The notes beneath the pieces were generated by a model. The model saw nothing but the letters and a program-made list of their open reading frames with translations. It ran no database searches and had not been told where the DNA came from. Both the position numbers and the translations under genes were made by a program. A DNA stretch of 7,236 nucleotides from an uncultured Veillonella sp. (GTDB lineage: Bacteria > Bacillota > Negativicutes > Veillonellales > Veillonellaceae): the NCBI GenBank assembly GCA_900549845.1, contig URPT01000085.1, forward strand, positions 1 through 7,236, given 5' to 3'. This document shows, piece by piece, positions 1 through 6,559 of this stretch. Position 1 is the first letter of the stretch, and each line of letters starts with the position of its first letter.

Positions 1-1438
1 ATAACATGGAACCTAAATAACCGACAGGTGTATTATAACCCTCTGGCAGTTGTTCAATCATACTATCTAAATTGACTTGTTTTGCAGCATCTACCATATC
101 ATCATGTGAAATAGACGTATCAAAAAGTGTTAAGTTATCCTTTATAGAACCTTTAAATAGATACGCTTGCTGGAAAACATAGCCCATCAAATGACGCAGT
201 ACTGAACTATCATAATTCGCAATATCAATGCCATTAATATAGATTGCTCCCTTAGTAGGTTTATTAAGGCCCATTAATAAGGATAGAAGCGTTGATTTAC
301 CACTGCCGGAAGGTCCTACGATGCCAATAAATTCTCCTGCCTTAATGCTTAACGTAAAGTCCTCTAATGCGTATACATCGTTATTGTCATAAGAAAACCA
401 TACATGATCAAAGTCAATAGATTCTATATGCTTAAATTCAAGAGGAACTTCATTAACTATTTGACGCTCCTCTTCCTCTAATAAAGGCACTAATCTCTCC
501 GCACCAGCTAATGCACTTTGTAGAGAATTATATTTATCAGCAATTTCTTTTAAAGGTTGGAAAAATCGATCCATATATTGGATGAAAGCAAAGACAGTGC
601 CAGCATCGGCCACAGAATCTATTATATTTGTAGTAGTAAAAATAACGATTAATGCTACAAAGAATAAACCATCTACGAGAGGTCTAAAAATAGAAAACGT
701 TGTAACTTCAAAAAGGCCTGCTTCTAAGAAACCTTTATTAACCGTATTGTAACGCTCCTCAATTTCTTTTTCACCGCCATAAGATTTGACAATGACTATG
801 TAGTTTAATAGCTCTTTAATACTCGCATTAGAGGCAGCTACAGAACGGCGAACTTGACGGAATGCTTTACGAGAAAACTTTTGGAATACCCAAATGATTG
901 CGCCCATTATTGGTAATAAAATCGTCATGATAATTGCTAAAGGTACATTAATAGCATACATGAATCCTAAAATACCGATGATCATTAATCCGCTACTCGC
1001 TAAATTTAGTAATACATCTGTATATAAGGTACGCAATGACTCTACATCATTTGTGATACGAGTTACCCAATTACCAATGGGTAATTTATAAAACTCATCA
1101 TGGGACTTATGAAGTATCTTTTGAAATATAATGGCACGTATATTATAAATAATTTTTTGTCCAAAGCTTTTCAAAAAATAATTTTCTACAAATATACATA
1201 ACACACTACCAATAATAGTAAGACCATATATTACAGCATAATATTCGATAACATTAATATCATTAGTAGCAAAGCCAAGATTAATAACTTGCTTAGTTAA
1301 ATAAGGTCTTAAAAGTAAAAGTACTAAATTACCAGCTAGCGCAATGGTAGCTAATAATAAAATCCCCAAATAAGGCTTAATATACGCAGTTATATAGGAG
1401 AATAGAGCCCAATCATTTCTAACGTTATGCTTATTCAT
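1..1438 (-). CDS. ABC exporter half-transporter, second subunit (3' end outside the window)
   Basis: This is a membrane-embedded ATP-driven exporter subunit; the substrate cannot be told from sequence. Reading from the ATG at 1438, 479 codons are visible. Residues about 1-310 form a six-helix ABC exporter domain with long hydrophobic stretches and the usual charged coupling-loop region. The nucleotide-binding domain follows, with an A-loop Tyr near 350 (VWFSY), Walker A GPSGSGKST at 375-383 (Lys381) and the Q-loop at Gln423 (VFQQ). The window ends at GYLGSML, where the LSGGQ-like signature should start, so the signature, Walker B, D-loop and H-loop (roughly 100-120 residues) are missing. The start is fixed by AAAGGAG at 1454-1448, 9 nt upstream, and by the 8-nt overlap with the preceding gene. 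The pairing with a degenerate-site subunit suggests that this is the catalytically competent half of a heterodimer (TM287/288, BmrCD or LmrCD class); that part is inference. Confidence 0.93.
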   Translation of the reverse strand, partial: MNKHNVRNDWALFSYITAYIKPYLGILLLATIALAGNLVLLLLRPYLTKQVINLGFATNDINVIEYYAVIYGLTIIGSVLCIFVENYFLKSFGQKIIYNIRAIIFQKILHKSHDEFYKLPIGNWVTRITNDVESLRTLYTDVLLNLASSGLMIIGILGFMYAINVPLAIIMTILLPIMGAIIWVFQKFSRKAFRQVRRSVAASNASIKELLNYIVIVKSYGGEKEIEERYNTVNKGFLEAGLFEVTTFSIFRPLVDGLFFVALIVIFTTTNIIDSVADAGTVFAFIQYMDRFFQPLKEIADKYNSLQSALAGAERLVPLLEEEERQIVNEVPLEFKHIESIDFDHVWFSYDNNDVYALEDFTLSIKAGEFIGIVGPSGSGKSTLLSLLMGLNKPTKGAIYINGIDIANYDSSVLRHLMGYVFQQAYLFKGSIKDNLTLFDTSISHDDMVDAAKQVNLDSMIEQLPEGYNTPVGYLGSML

Positions 1439-3152
1439 TATGACTCTCTCCTTTCTGCGCTTCATAGAGGGTTTTATATAATCCATTTCTAGTTAACAAT
1501 TCTTCATGTGTACCCTCTTCAACTATATGCCCTTCATCAAAGACAATAATTTTATCAGCTTTTTCAATGACCTCTAATCGTTGTGAAATACATAATATAG
1601 TTTGTGTTTTTACCGTATGTAATGTCTCTAAAATAGTATTTACTGTTACTGCATCTAAAGCTGAGAAACAATCGTCTAATAATAAATATGGTGCATTTTT
1701 GTAAAATCCTCGAGCCATATTAATACGTTGCTTTTGACCACCAGATAAGTCATGTCCTTCTTCTGCAAGAGTATGTAAGTCATTATCTAATAGATTTCCT
1801 AAATCTCTATATAGGTCGGCTTTTTTAGCAGCCACCTCTACAGATTCATGCATAGGTAAATTTTTACCAAATTTAATATTATCTTCAATAGTAGTACTCA
1901 ACAAGTAAGACTGAGTTGGTACATAAGCTATTGAATTTCGAAGCTTAGATAAAGGTATGTCTGAAATATCTTGGTTCCCAAAATAAATAGCTTTAGCTGG
2001 GCTTTGTTGTAAACCAATAAGTAATTTAAAGAGCGTACTCTTACCAGAACCAGGTTTACCCACAATGCCAATGAAAGTTCCTTTTGGAATTGTTGTACAT
2101 ACTTGAGACAATGCATGACCTTTAGAATTTTCATAATTGAAATCTAAATAACGAACGTGAATATCTTCAAGTGTTAATACGTCAGTAGTATCGTCAATTA
2201 TCTCGATTGGTAGACGTAAGAAATCAGTAATACGATCAAGAGATGCTAATCCTTTTTGTACAATAGAAATAAGTCCACCAAAACCAATTAAAGGGCCTAC
2301 AATTAACATAATAAATGAATTGATAGTTACAAACTCACCTATAGTCATTTTGCCTTCTACAGCTAGGTGACCACAAATAAAAATGCTTATGCTAATACAA
2401 ATGAACGGAGCAATTCTCGTTAATGGTGTTAATATAGCATCTAACAAGGCAACATCCATATTTTTTTTATAGTTAAGTTTGTTGATTTTTTCAAAGGCTT
2501 TTGAAATGATGCTTTCACGATTAAAGGCGCGAATAACATCCATTCCCTGAAATAGTTCTTGCCCAAACTCTGTCATATCACTATAAGTAGCTTGAGCGCT
2601 ACGCTGTTTAGCACGTAATTTACGACCTAATACAAATATGGCTACAATAATAAAAAATACAGGTGTCATAATTTTGAAAGCTAATAATCCATCTATTTTT
2701 TGTATTAGTATAATTGATCCTACAATGGAATAAAATATGATATCCACCACGATCATAACACCTAATCCTAACGCTACCCGGAGAGATGTAACATCATTTG
2801 TCATTAACGCCATGACTTTACCAGGACCATTAGTTTCATAGTACGTTGTCTTTATTTGTAGCGCCTTTCTGCACAAAATTTCACGAAAAAGATATTCCAT
2901 ACGACGGATAGAGCCTAATAATGTACGACGTGAAATAACTTTCAAAATCGTTATTATAATAAATAATAAAATAAAATAAATAATATAATTAACTAAGCCC
3001 TCTTTATTGTGACTTAATGTATCGATGGCATTACCAATAAATTGAGGCACAAATAAAAATGCTATATCAATAGCGATTAACATGGTTAAGCCGATGGCAT
3101 ATACCCAACCTTCTCGGCGAAAAAATTGCATAAATAGTTCTATAGGTTTCAT
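1431..3152 (-). CDS. ABC exporter half-transporter, degenerate-site subunit
   Basis: A complete 573-residue membrane exporter subunit, of normal length for a half-transporter. Residues about 1-305 are the transmembrane domain (hydrophobic spans near 17-40, 54-72, 128-150, 160-176, 245-264 and 276-298). The ATPase domain shows Walker A GKPGSGKST (365-373, Lys371), Q-loop Gln414, signature LSGGQ (469-473), Walker B YLLLD (489-493) and D-loop SALD (497-500). Two key residues differ from the canonical form: Asp494 stands where the catalytic Glu is expected, and Gln524 (ISQR) replaces the H-loop His. In characterised heterodimeric exporters one ATP site is degenerate in this way, so a heterodimer with the overlapping downstream gene is the natural reading. 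The substrate is unknown; drug, lipid or peptide export are all possible. The ATG at 3152 is preceded by GAGAGGA only 3 nt away, which is close but usable; the next Met (residue 8) has no ribosome binding site. Confidence 0.96.
   Translation of the reverse strand: MKPIELFMQFFRREGWVYAIGLTMLIAIDIAFLFVPQFIGNAIDTLSHNKEGLVNYIIYFILLFIIITILKVISRRTLLGSIRRMEYLFREILCRKALQIKTTYYETNGPGKVMALMTNDVTSLRVALGLGVMIVVDIIFYSIVGSIILIQKIDGLLAFKIMTPVFFIIVAIFVLGRKLRAKQRSAQATYSDMTEFGQELFQGMDVIRAFNRESIISKAFEKINKLNYKKNMDVALLDAILTPLTRIAPFICISISIFICGHLAVEGKMTIGEFVTINSFIMLIVGPLIGFGGLISIVQKGLASLDRITDFLRLPIEIIDDTTDVLTLEDIHVRYLDFNYENSKGHALSQVCTTIPKGTFIGIVGKPGSGKSTLFKLLIGLQQSPAKAIYFGNQDISDIPLSKLRNSIAYVPTQSYLLSTTIEDNIKFGKNLPMHESVEVAAKKADLYRDLGNLLDNDLHTLAEEGHDLSGGQKQRINMARGFYKNAPYLLLDDCFSALDAVTVNTILETLHTVKTQTILCISQRLEVIEKADKIIVFDEGHIVEEGTHEELLTRNGLYKTLYEAQKGESHNE
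1448..1454 (-). promoter_or_regulatory. Ribosome binding site inside the upstream ABC gene
   Basis: AAAGGAG reads on the minus strand within the last codons of the 573-residue ABC gene, 9 nt before the ATG of its partner. It decides the partner's start codon. Together with the 8-nt ATGAATAA overlap it indicates translational coupling of the two subunits. Confidence 0.8.
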
Positions 3153-3212
3153 AAATCCTCTCAGTCAGATTTTTATATTACAGGATTATCAATATTTAAA
3201 TATACTCCTTAT

Positions 3213-3241
3213 AGTATACACGTTTTTTTTACATATCTTAA
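3213..3241 (-). promoter_or_regulatory. Probable promoter of the ABC exporter operon
   Basis: On the minus strand, TTAAGA (3241-3236) is separated by 17 bp from TATACT (3218-3213), a reasonable sigma-70/SigA-type pair. The predicted start near 3206 would give a leader of about 54 nt. The palindrome TATACGTATA at 3248-3257 lies 6 bp upstream of the -35 hexamer and could be a regulator site, but in DNA this AT-rich it may be chance. Confidence 0.55.
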
Positions 3242-3270
3242 TACACCTATACGTATATAATGTAGTAAAA

Positions 3271-3318
3271 AAAACATTCATTCATTAAAACATTCATTCA
3301 TTAAAACATTCATTCATT
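3271..3318. repeat. Three perfect tandem copies of a 16-bp repeat
   Basis: The unit AAAACATTCATTCATT occurs three times without a mismatch at 3271-3286, 3287-3302 and 3303-3318. Each unit contains CATT three times, so this is a tetranucleotide repeat nested in a 16-bp repeat. It lies in the middle of the divergent promoter region, 30 bp from the ABC -35 hexamer on one side and 15 bp from an extended -10 element on the other. Such arrays can change copy number by slippage. Confidence 0.93.
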
Positions 3319-3330
3319 AATAGTAATCAA

Positions 3331-3339
3331 TGATATAAT
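3331..3339 (+). promoter_or_regulatory. Candidate upstream (distal) tpx promoter, extended -10 only
   Basis: TGATATAAT is a perfect extended -10 (TGn plus TATAAT). The -35 position falls in the last 16-bp repeat unit and is poor (CATTCA at 17-bp spacing), so activity would depend on the extended -10. It would start transcription near 3346, about 120 nt before tpx. AT-rich DNA gives such matches by chance, so confidence is modest. Confidence 0.35.
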
Positions 3340-3376
3340 TTTATATTCCTCAATAACACTATATCGAATTTTTTAG

Positions 3377-3405
3377 TTTACTTATGATAATGTAAATGTT
3401 ATACT
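3377..3405 (+). promoter_or_regulatory. tpx: Main tpx promoter
   Basis: TTTACT (3377-3382), a 17-bp spacer and TATACT (3400-3405), with a TG at 3397-3398 giving an extended -10. Transcription should begin near 3412, leaving a leader of about 57 nt. The dyad at 3405-3435 starts at the last base of the -10, so a protein bound there could block this promoter. Confidence 0.65.
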
Positions 3406-3435
3406 ATGCATAGATACAAAACGTATCCTTGCATA
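3405..3435 (+). promoter_or_regulatory. Imperfect inverted repeat spanning the tpx transcript start
   Basis: Left arm TATGCA-TA-GATAC (3405-3417) and right arm GTATC-CT-TGCATA (3423-3435) match at 11 of 13 positions around a 5-nt AAAAC centre; only the middle 2x2 bases fail to pair. It overlaps the -10 end and the predicted first bases of the tpx mRNA. It could be an operator bound by a dimeric repressor, or a 5' hairpin that stabilises the mRNA. A shorter perfect palindrome, CTATGCATAG (3404-3413), sits inside the left half. Confidence 0.55.
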
Positions 3436-3468
3436 AATTAGAATTAAAACTCTTAGGAGGAATACAAC

Positions 3469-3984
3469 ATGGAAAAACGTACTGGTGTAGTAACATTTGC
3501 AGGTGGCCCTATCACATTGGTTGGCCCAGAAATTAAAGTAGGTCAACAAGCTCCTGACTTCACAGTTTTAAGCAACGACTTACAAGCTAAAACATTAAAA
3601 GATTTCGAAGGTAAAGTAAAAGTTATCTCCGTTGTTCCTTCCCTTGATACAGGCGTTTGTGACGCTCAAACTCGTTGGTTCAACCAAGATGCTACAGCAC
3701 TTTCTGATGATGTTGTAGTATTAACAATCTCTATGGACTTACCTTTCGCTCAAAAACGTTGGTGTGGCGCTGCTGGCGTAGATAAAGTTATTACATTATC
3801 TGACCATAAAGATGCTTCCTTCGGCGAAAACTATGGCTTCTTGATCGAAGAACTTCGTCTTTTAACTCGTGGCGTAGTAGTAATCAATAAAGAAAACAAA
3901 GTAACTTATGTTGAATACGTACCTGAAGTAACTCAAGCTGTTAACTTCGATGCTGCATTAGAAGCAATTAAAGCTGATATCTAA
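3469..3984 (+). CDS. tpx: Thiol peroxidase (atypical 2-Cys peroxiredoxin)
   Basis: Reduces hydrogen peroxide and alkyl hydroperoxides in the cytoplasm, normally recycled by thioredoxin. At 171 residues it has the usual Tpx length. The peroxidatic cysteine is Cys64 in PSLDTGVCDAQT (57-68), with the conserved Thr61 three residues before it. The resolving cysteine is Cys99 in KRWCGAAGV (96-104), and a conserved Arg lies at 134 (LLTRGVVV). The N-terminal segment with TFAGGPITLVG and KVGQQAPDF is typical of the family. The ATG follows AGGAGG (3455-3460) by 8 nt, an optimal spacing. Codon choice (GTA, CGT, GGT, AAA) and the strong promoter suggest high expression. It is a single-gene unit with its own terminator, divergent from the ABC operon. 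No frameshift or missing catalytic residue is seen. Confidence 0.97.
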   Translation: MEKRTGVVTFAGGPITLVGPEIKVGQQAPDFTVLSNDLQAKTLKDFEGKVKVISVVPSLDTGVCDAQTRWFNQDATALSDDVVVLTISMDLPFAQKRWCGAAGVDKVITLSDHKDASFGENYGFLIEELRLLTRGVVVINKENKVTYVEYVPEVTQAVNFDAALEAIKADI

Positions 3985-4001
3985 TTCTTAGATATGCTGT
4001 T

Positions 4002-4021
4002 GATTATACTGTGGTGTAATC
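4002..4021 (+). other. Hairpin between the tpx stop codon and its terminator
   Basis: GATTATAC (4002-4009) can pair with GTGTAATC (4014-4021) through eight base pairs, one of them G-U in RNA, around a TGTG loop. It begins 17 nt after the tpx stop and ends just before the A-tract of the terminator. It could protect the mRNA 3' end or be incidental. Confidence 0.4.
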
Positions 4022-4022
4022 G

Positions 4023-4053
4023 AAAAAAGACCGTACGGTGTACGGTCTTTTTT
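4023..4053 (+). terminator. Rho-independent terminator of tpx
   Basis: GACCGTAC (4029-4036), a GGT loop and GTACGGTC (4040-4047) form a perfect 8-bp stem followed by six T residues. Six A residues precede the stem and extend the pairing to 14 bp, so it could also terminate from the opposite strand, although no minus-strand gene needs it here. Confidence 0.93.
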
Positions 4054-4056
4054 ATG

Positions 4057-4065
4057 TGGTATAGT
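4057..4065 (+). promoter_or_regulatory. Candidate psiE promoter, extended -10 only
   Basis: TGGTATAGT (TGn plus TATAGT) lies 3 nt after the T-tract of the tpx terminator. No good -35 hexamer exists at 16-18 bp spacing, because that position falls inside the terminator stem. The predicted start near 4072 would leave a leader of about 23 nt. If it is not real, psiE depends on read-through from tpx. Confidence 0.35.
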
Positions 4066-4094
4066 ATTTAAAGTTTTATTGTAGGTGAATTATA

Positions 4095-4490
4095 ATGTGG
4101 ATTCGTATTTCTAAACTATTATTAACGATAAAAAATATAGCCCTTGTAGGCGTTGGTATTTCACTTTGTATTGCCCTTATCAATACATTAATAAGTCTCG
4201 GCTATGTTACGTGGGCAAATATTCAAGGATATAGCACATACTCTTTATTAATTGAAGAATTAATTACCTTTTTCCTATACTTTGAGTTTATTGCACTCAT
4301 CGTAAAATACTTTAAAAATAACTTCCACTTCCCTCTTGATTTCTTTTTGTATATTGGGATTACAGCAATTGTAAGACTTCTAATTATTGACCATGAATCT
4401 GCATTTGATAATTTAATTTGGTCCGTTGCGATTCTTGTACTCGTATGTAGTTTAGTATTAGTAGAAAAATTTATTGGACATAACGAGTAA
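4095..4490 (+). CDS. psiE: PsiE family small membrane protein
   Basis: A 131-residue inner-membrane protein of the PsiE family, named from a phosphate-starvation-inducible gene of E. coli; its molecular function is not established. Four hydrophobic helices are visible, near residues 11-33, 52-73, 82-98 and 107-123. The family signature is very clear: FLYFEFIALIVKYF (60-73), HFPL (78-81) and FLYIGITAIVRLLIIDH (84-100), close to the E. coli sequence I recall. Length is also close to the E. coli protein. AGGTGA (4083-4088) lies 6 nt before the ATG. The gene sits only 41 nt after the tpx terminator and converges on glnA. No Pho-type regulatory site is evident, so phosphate control should not be assumed here. 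Confidence 0.93.
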   Translation: MWIRISKLLLTIKNIALVGVGISLCIALINTLISLGYVTWANIQGYSTYSLLIEELITFFLYFEFIALIVKYFKNNFHFPLDFFLYIGITAIVRLLIIDHESAFDNLIWSVAILVLVCSLVLVEKFIGHNE

Positions 4491-4528
4491 TCGCTTTAAG
4501 AACTAAATTATAAAAAGTTAATATGAAT

Positions 4529-4561
4529 AAAAGGGCTCCTACAAATGTAGGAGCCCTTTTT
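4529..4561. terminator. Bidirectional terminator between psiE and glnA
   Basis: GGGCTCCTAC (4533-4542) pairs perfectly with GTAGGAGCCC (4547-4556) around an AAAT loop. The stem is preceded by AAAA and followed by TTTTT, so it works as an intrinsic terminator on both strands and serves the two convergent genes. Confidence 0.95.
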
Positions 4562-4582
4562 GAGCAATAAAATCAATCGATA

Positions 4583-6487
4583 TTAGAAGATATTTTTTGC
4601 ATAGTTAGCATATTTAGCTTCTAATTCTTCCATTTTATCGTTCATTTCAATTTGTAATTGAGATGCTAAGTCATATTCACCGTCATTAAGTGCATCGATT
4701 AAACGAGTGAATAAAGATTTGCGATCATCGCTATCTTTAGCAAGATAGAAACGTAAATCGTTAACTTCTGCAAAACGTTTATCATCTACACTATTACGGC
4801 TATCAGTATGAATAGCTACCATATTACGAACAGTATCAAGATTACTAGGGATTAAACGATGTGCTAATACAAGTTTCCAACGTTTCAAAATAGATGCAAT
4901 GAAGGAATCCATCAAGTCCTTAGCAAATGCATTACCTTGAGCCAATGTTTCAACTAATTCAGGATTGTTTTGGTAACCTTTAATATTTTCCCATACAGTA
5001 GCTGGTGCAATACCAAACATTTGATTACGTTCTTCTTGAGTGAAATCATCGAATACGTCTTTTTCTGTACGGTATGCACGGTTTGTAGCAAGGTATTCAG
5101 CTGGTTCACCAACTTCTTTAGAAAGTTCTGCTTCCAATTGAGCTTGTGTTTTACCAGATGTAATAGCATATTTCATACCATCAAATGCAGAGATGAAAAT
5201 CAATGCCAATGCAGTGTATGTATTTGTATAAGGGTTTGGAGAACGCAATTCATAACGTGTTGCCATAGGATTATCGATATCGCGAATCAAACCACAAAGG
5301 ATTGTACGGTTACGGCTAGGTTCAGAAGGATCAGTACCTAAAGATGTAACGATACATACTGGCGCTTCGAAACCAGGTTTTAAACGATTTAAGGAATCTG
5401 TTGTGGAGCTGATGAATGGATTGATTGCTTCATAGTGTTTCAATAGACCCATGATAGCACCAATACCTAAGGAGCTAGCAGATTCTTTACGCATATCTTC
5501 TGGGCTGAACAAGTTAACAAGTTTACCAGATTTCAATTTAGCCATAACACCAAAGTGTGTATGTTCGCCAGAACCAGCTACACCAATAATAGGTTTAGCA
5601 TTGAATGTTACATCAAGACCATTTTCACGGAATACTTCACGAACGATAATACGAGCTTGTAATTCATTATCTGCTGTTTGTAATGGGTTACCAGAGAATT
5701 TCCAGTCGATTTCCAATTGTTCTAATACAACTGCTTCATGACCATCTTCATCAAGTTTAGCTTTAACGCCACCTACTTCTTTATGGCCCATTTCTGCTTC
5801 CATACCATATTGATCAAGACGTTCTACCGCTTGTTCTAATGCAGTACGAACTGTACCATGAGTACGTTGCCAGTATTGTTCTTGTAATTTTTGGGATACG
5901 GATAATTCTTTTTTAGTAACTGTTCTAGATGGAGTTTTTACCCAGAATTCCAATTCAGTAGCAGATGTGAAGATAATATCTACAACGTCATCAGCTTTCA
6001 CATGAGTCATACCAGGAAGACCATGTTCTTTAATCAAAGATAATAATTCTGCACGAACATAGTCACAGCTATTTTTTAAGATAGAACGAGAATCAACATA
6101 ACGATAGTTATGCATCAAGAATGCAGGAATACGAAGTGTACCAGTTGGCAAACCTGTTGCTTCATCGATATTTTCATAGTTATAATCAACAAACCAGTTT
6201 ACACTTGGGTCGCCCCACATATCTACACGTGCATTATTCAAAGTGGCAATATTTGTAAGTACTACAGAGGAACCGTCAGTTTGTACTGCACGACCTTCAA
6301 AGAATGCTTCATAATCATCAAAGAATGCAGACATAGGAATTTTTTCGTCTGTATCATTACCTGCTAAATCGATACCTACAAGAGATACGAATTTAATTTC
6401 TGGATGTTGTTCTAATAATGCGAGAACGCCTTCCTTACCATATTGACCAGCTGGAATATAATACAATAAATCTTTAGTATTTGTCAT
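4583..6487 (-). CDS. glnA: Glutamine synthetase, long form (634 residues)
   Basis: Makes glutamine from glutamate, ammonia and ATP; the central step of ammonia assimilation, in the cytoplasm as an oligomer. Catalytic-domain landmarks are present in order: ATELEF (176-181; Glu178 and Glu180 in the metal-site position), a Glu-rich segment with LEQLEIDWKFSGNP (255-268), GSGEHTHFG (305-313; His309 as metal ligand candidate), NRLKPGFEAP (367-376), SRNRT (391-395, ATP/phosphate Arg region) and YELRSPNPYTNTY (412-424). It is longer than classical GSI (about 440-470 residues) and shorter than GSIII (about 700). The extra length lies in insertions between motifs and in a charged, helical C-terminal tail from about 540. 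The classical adenylylation Tyr motif is not recognised. AGGAGG (6500-6495) lies 7 nt before the ATG. A strong promoter and an attenuator-like leader hairpin precede it. Confidence 0.92.
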   Translation of the reverse strand: MTNTKDLLYYIPAGQYGKEGVLALLEQHPEIKFVSLVGIDLAGNDTDEKIPMSAFFDDYEAFFEGRAVQTDGSSVVLTNIATLNNARVDMWGDPSVNWFVDYNYENIDEATGLPTGTLRIPAFLMHNYRYVDSRSILKNSCDYVRAELLSLIKEHGLPGMTHVKADDVVDIIFTSATELEFWVKTPSRTVTKKELSVSQKLQEQYWQRTHGTVRTALEQAVERLDQYGMEAEMGHKEVGGVKAKLDEDGHEAVVLEQLEIDWKFSGNPLQTADNELQARIIVREVFRENGLDVTFNAKPIIGVAGSGEHTHFGVMAKLKSGKLVNLFSPEDMRKESASSLGIGAIMGLLKHYEAINPFISSTTDSLNRLKPGFEAPVCIVTSLGTDPSEPSRNRTILCGLIRDIDNPMATRYELRSPNPYTNTYTALALIFISAFDGMKYAITSGKTQAQLEAELSKEVGEPAEYLATNRAYRTEKDVFDDFTQEERNQMFGIAPATVWENIKGYQNNPELVETLAQGNAFAKDLMDSFIASILKRWKLVLAHRLIPSNLDTVRNMVAIHTDSRNSVDDKRFAEVNDLRFYLAKDSDDRKSLFTRLIDALNDGEYDLASQLQIEMNDKMEELEAKYANYAKNIF

Positions 6488-6500
6488 AATGGTTCCTCCT

Positions 6501-6559
6501 AAAAATAAAAAGACTCCAACAAATAGATATATATTTCTATATATCTAAAGTGGAGTCTT
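6501..6559 (-). promoter_or_regulatory. Attenuator-like hairpin in the glnA leader
   Basis: In the glnA mRNA, AAGACTCCA (6559-6551) pairs with TGGAGTCTT (6518-6510). Inside, AGATATATA (6546-6538) pairs with TATATATCT (6533-6525) around a GAAA tetraloop (6537-6534), with an asymmetric internal loop of 4 and 6 nt between the two stems. The 3' arm runs straight into TTTATTTTT (6509-6501), and the AGGAGG of glnA begins at the next base. The shape is that of an intrinsic terminator placed before the gene, so transcription attenuation is the leading idea; mRNA stabilisation is the alternative. Confidence 0.75.

Larger units (their letters stand above)
3153..3468. other. Divergent intergenic region between the ABC operon and tpx
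   Basis: A 316-bp, very AT-rich spacer between divergently transcribed genes. It contains, from left to right: the ABC leader; a minus-strand promoter (3213-3241); a 10-bp palindrome TATACGTATA (3248-3257) abutting the upstream side of that promoter; three tandem copies of a 16-bp repeat (3271-3318); an extended -10 element on the plus strand (3331-3339); the main tpx promoter (3377-3405); and a dyad at the tpx transcript start (3405-3435). No credible small gene is seen: short frames through the repeat lack ribosome binding sites and shift frame with each 16-bp unit. Confidence 0.8.

Noticed and set aside
894..1091. 65-codon open frame on the plus strand
   Set aside because: It lies antisense inside the transmembrane domain of the partial ABC gene, has no ribosome binding site and matches no family I recognise.
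3271..3318. CRISPR-like array
   Set aside because: The repeats are contiguous with no unique spacers, and no cas genes are nearby.
3260..3320. Small minus-strand peptide encoded through the 16-bp repeats
   Set aside because: Several ATG codons occur but none has a ribosome binding site, and the unit length is not a multiple of three, so frames break quickly.
3382..3396. Possible PerR box in the tpx promoter spacer
   Set aside because: The left half resembles TTATAAT, but the right half matches at only 4 of 7 positions and the arms do not form a good palindrome; expected by chance in AT-rich DNA.
4970..5741. Plus-strand open frames of 123 and 96 codons
   Set aside because: Both are antisense to glnA, whose catalytic motifs fix the coding strand; the translations look like reverse-strand artefacts.
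6110..6367. Plus-strand open frame of 85 codons rich in Cys
   Set aside because: Antisense to the glnA N-terminal region, without ribosome binding site or recognisable domain.
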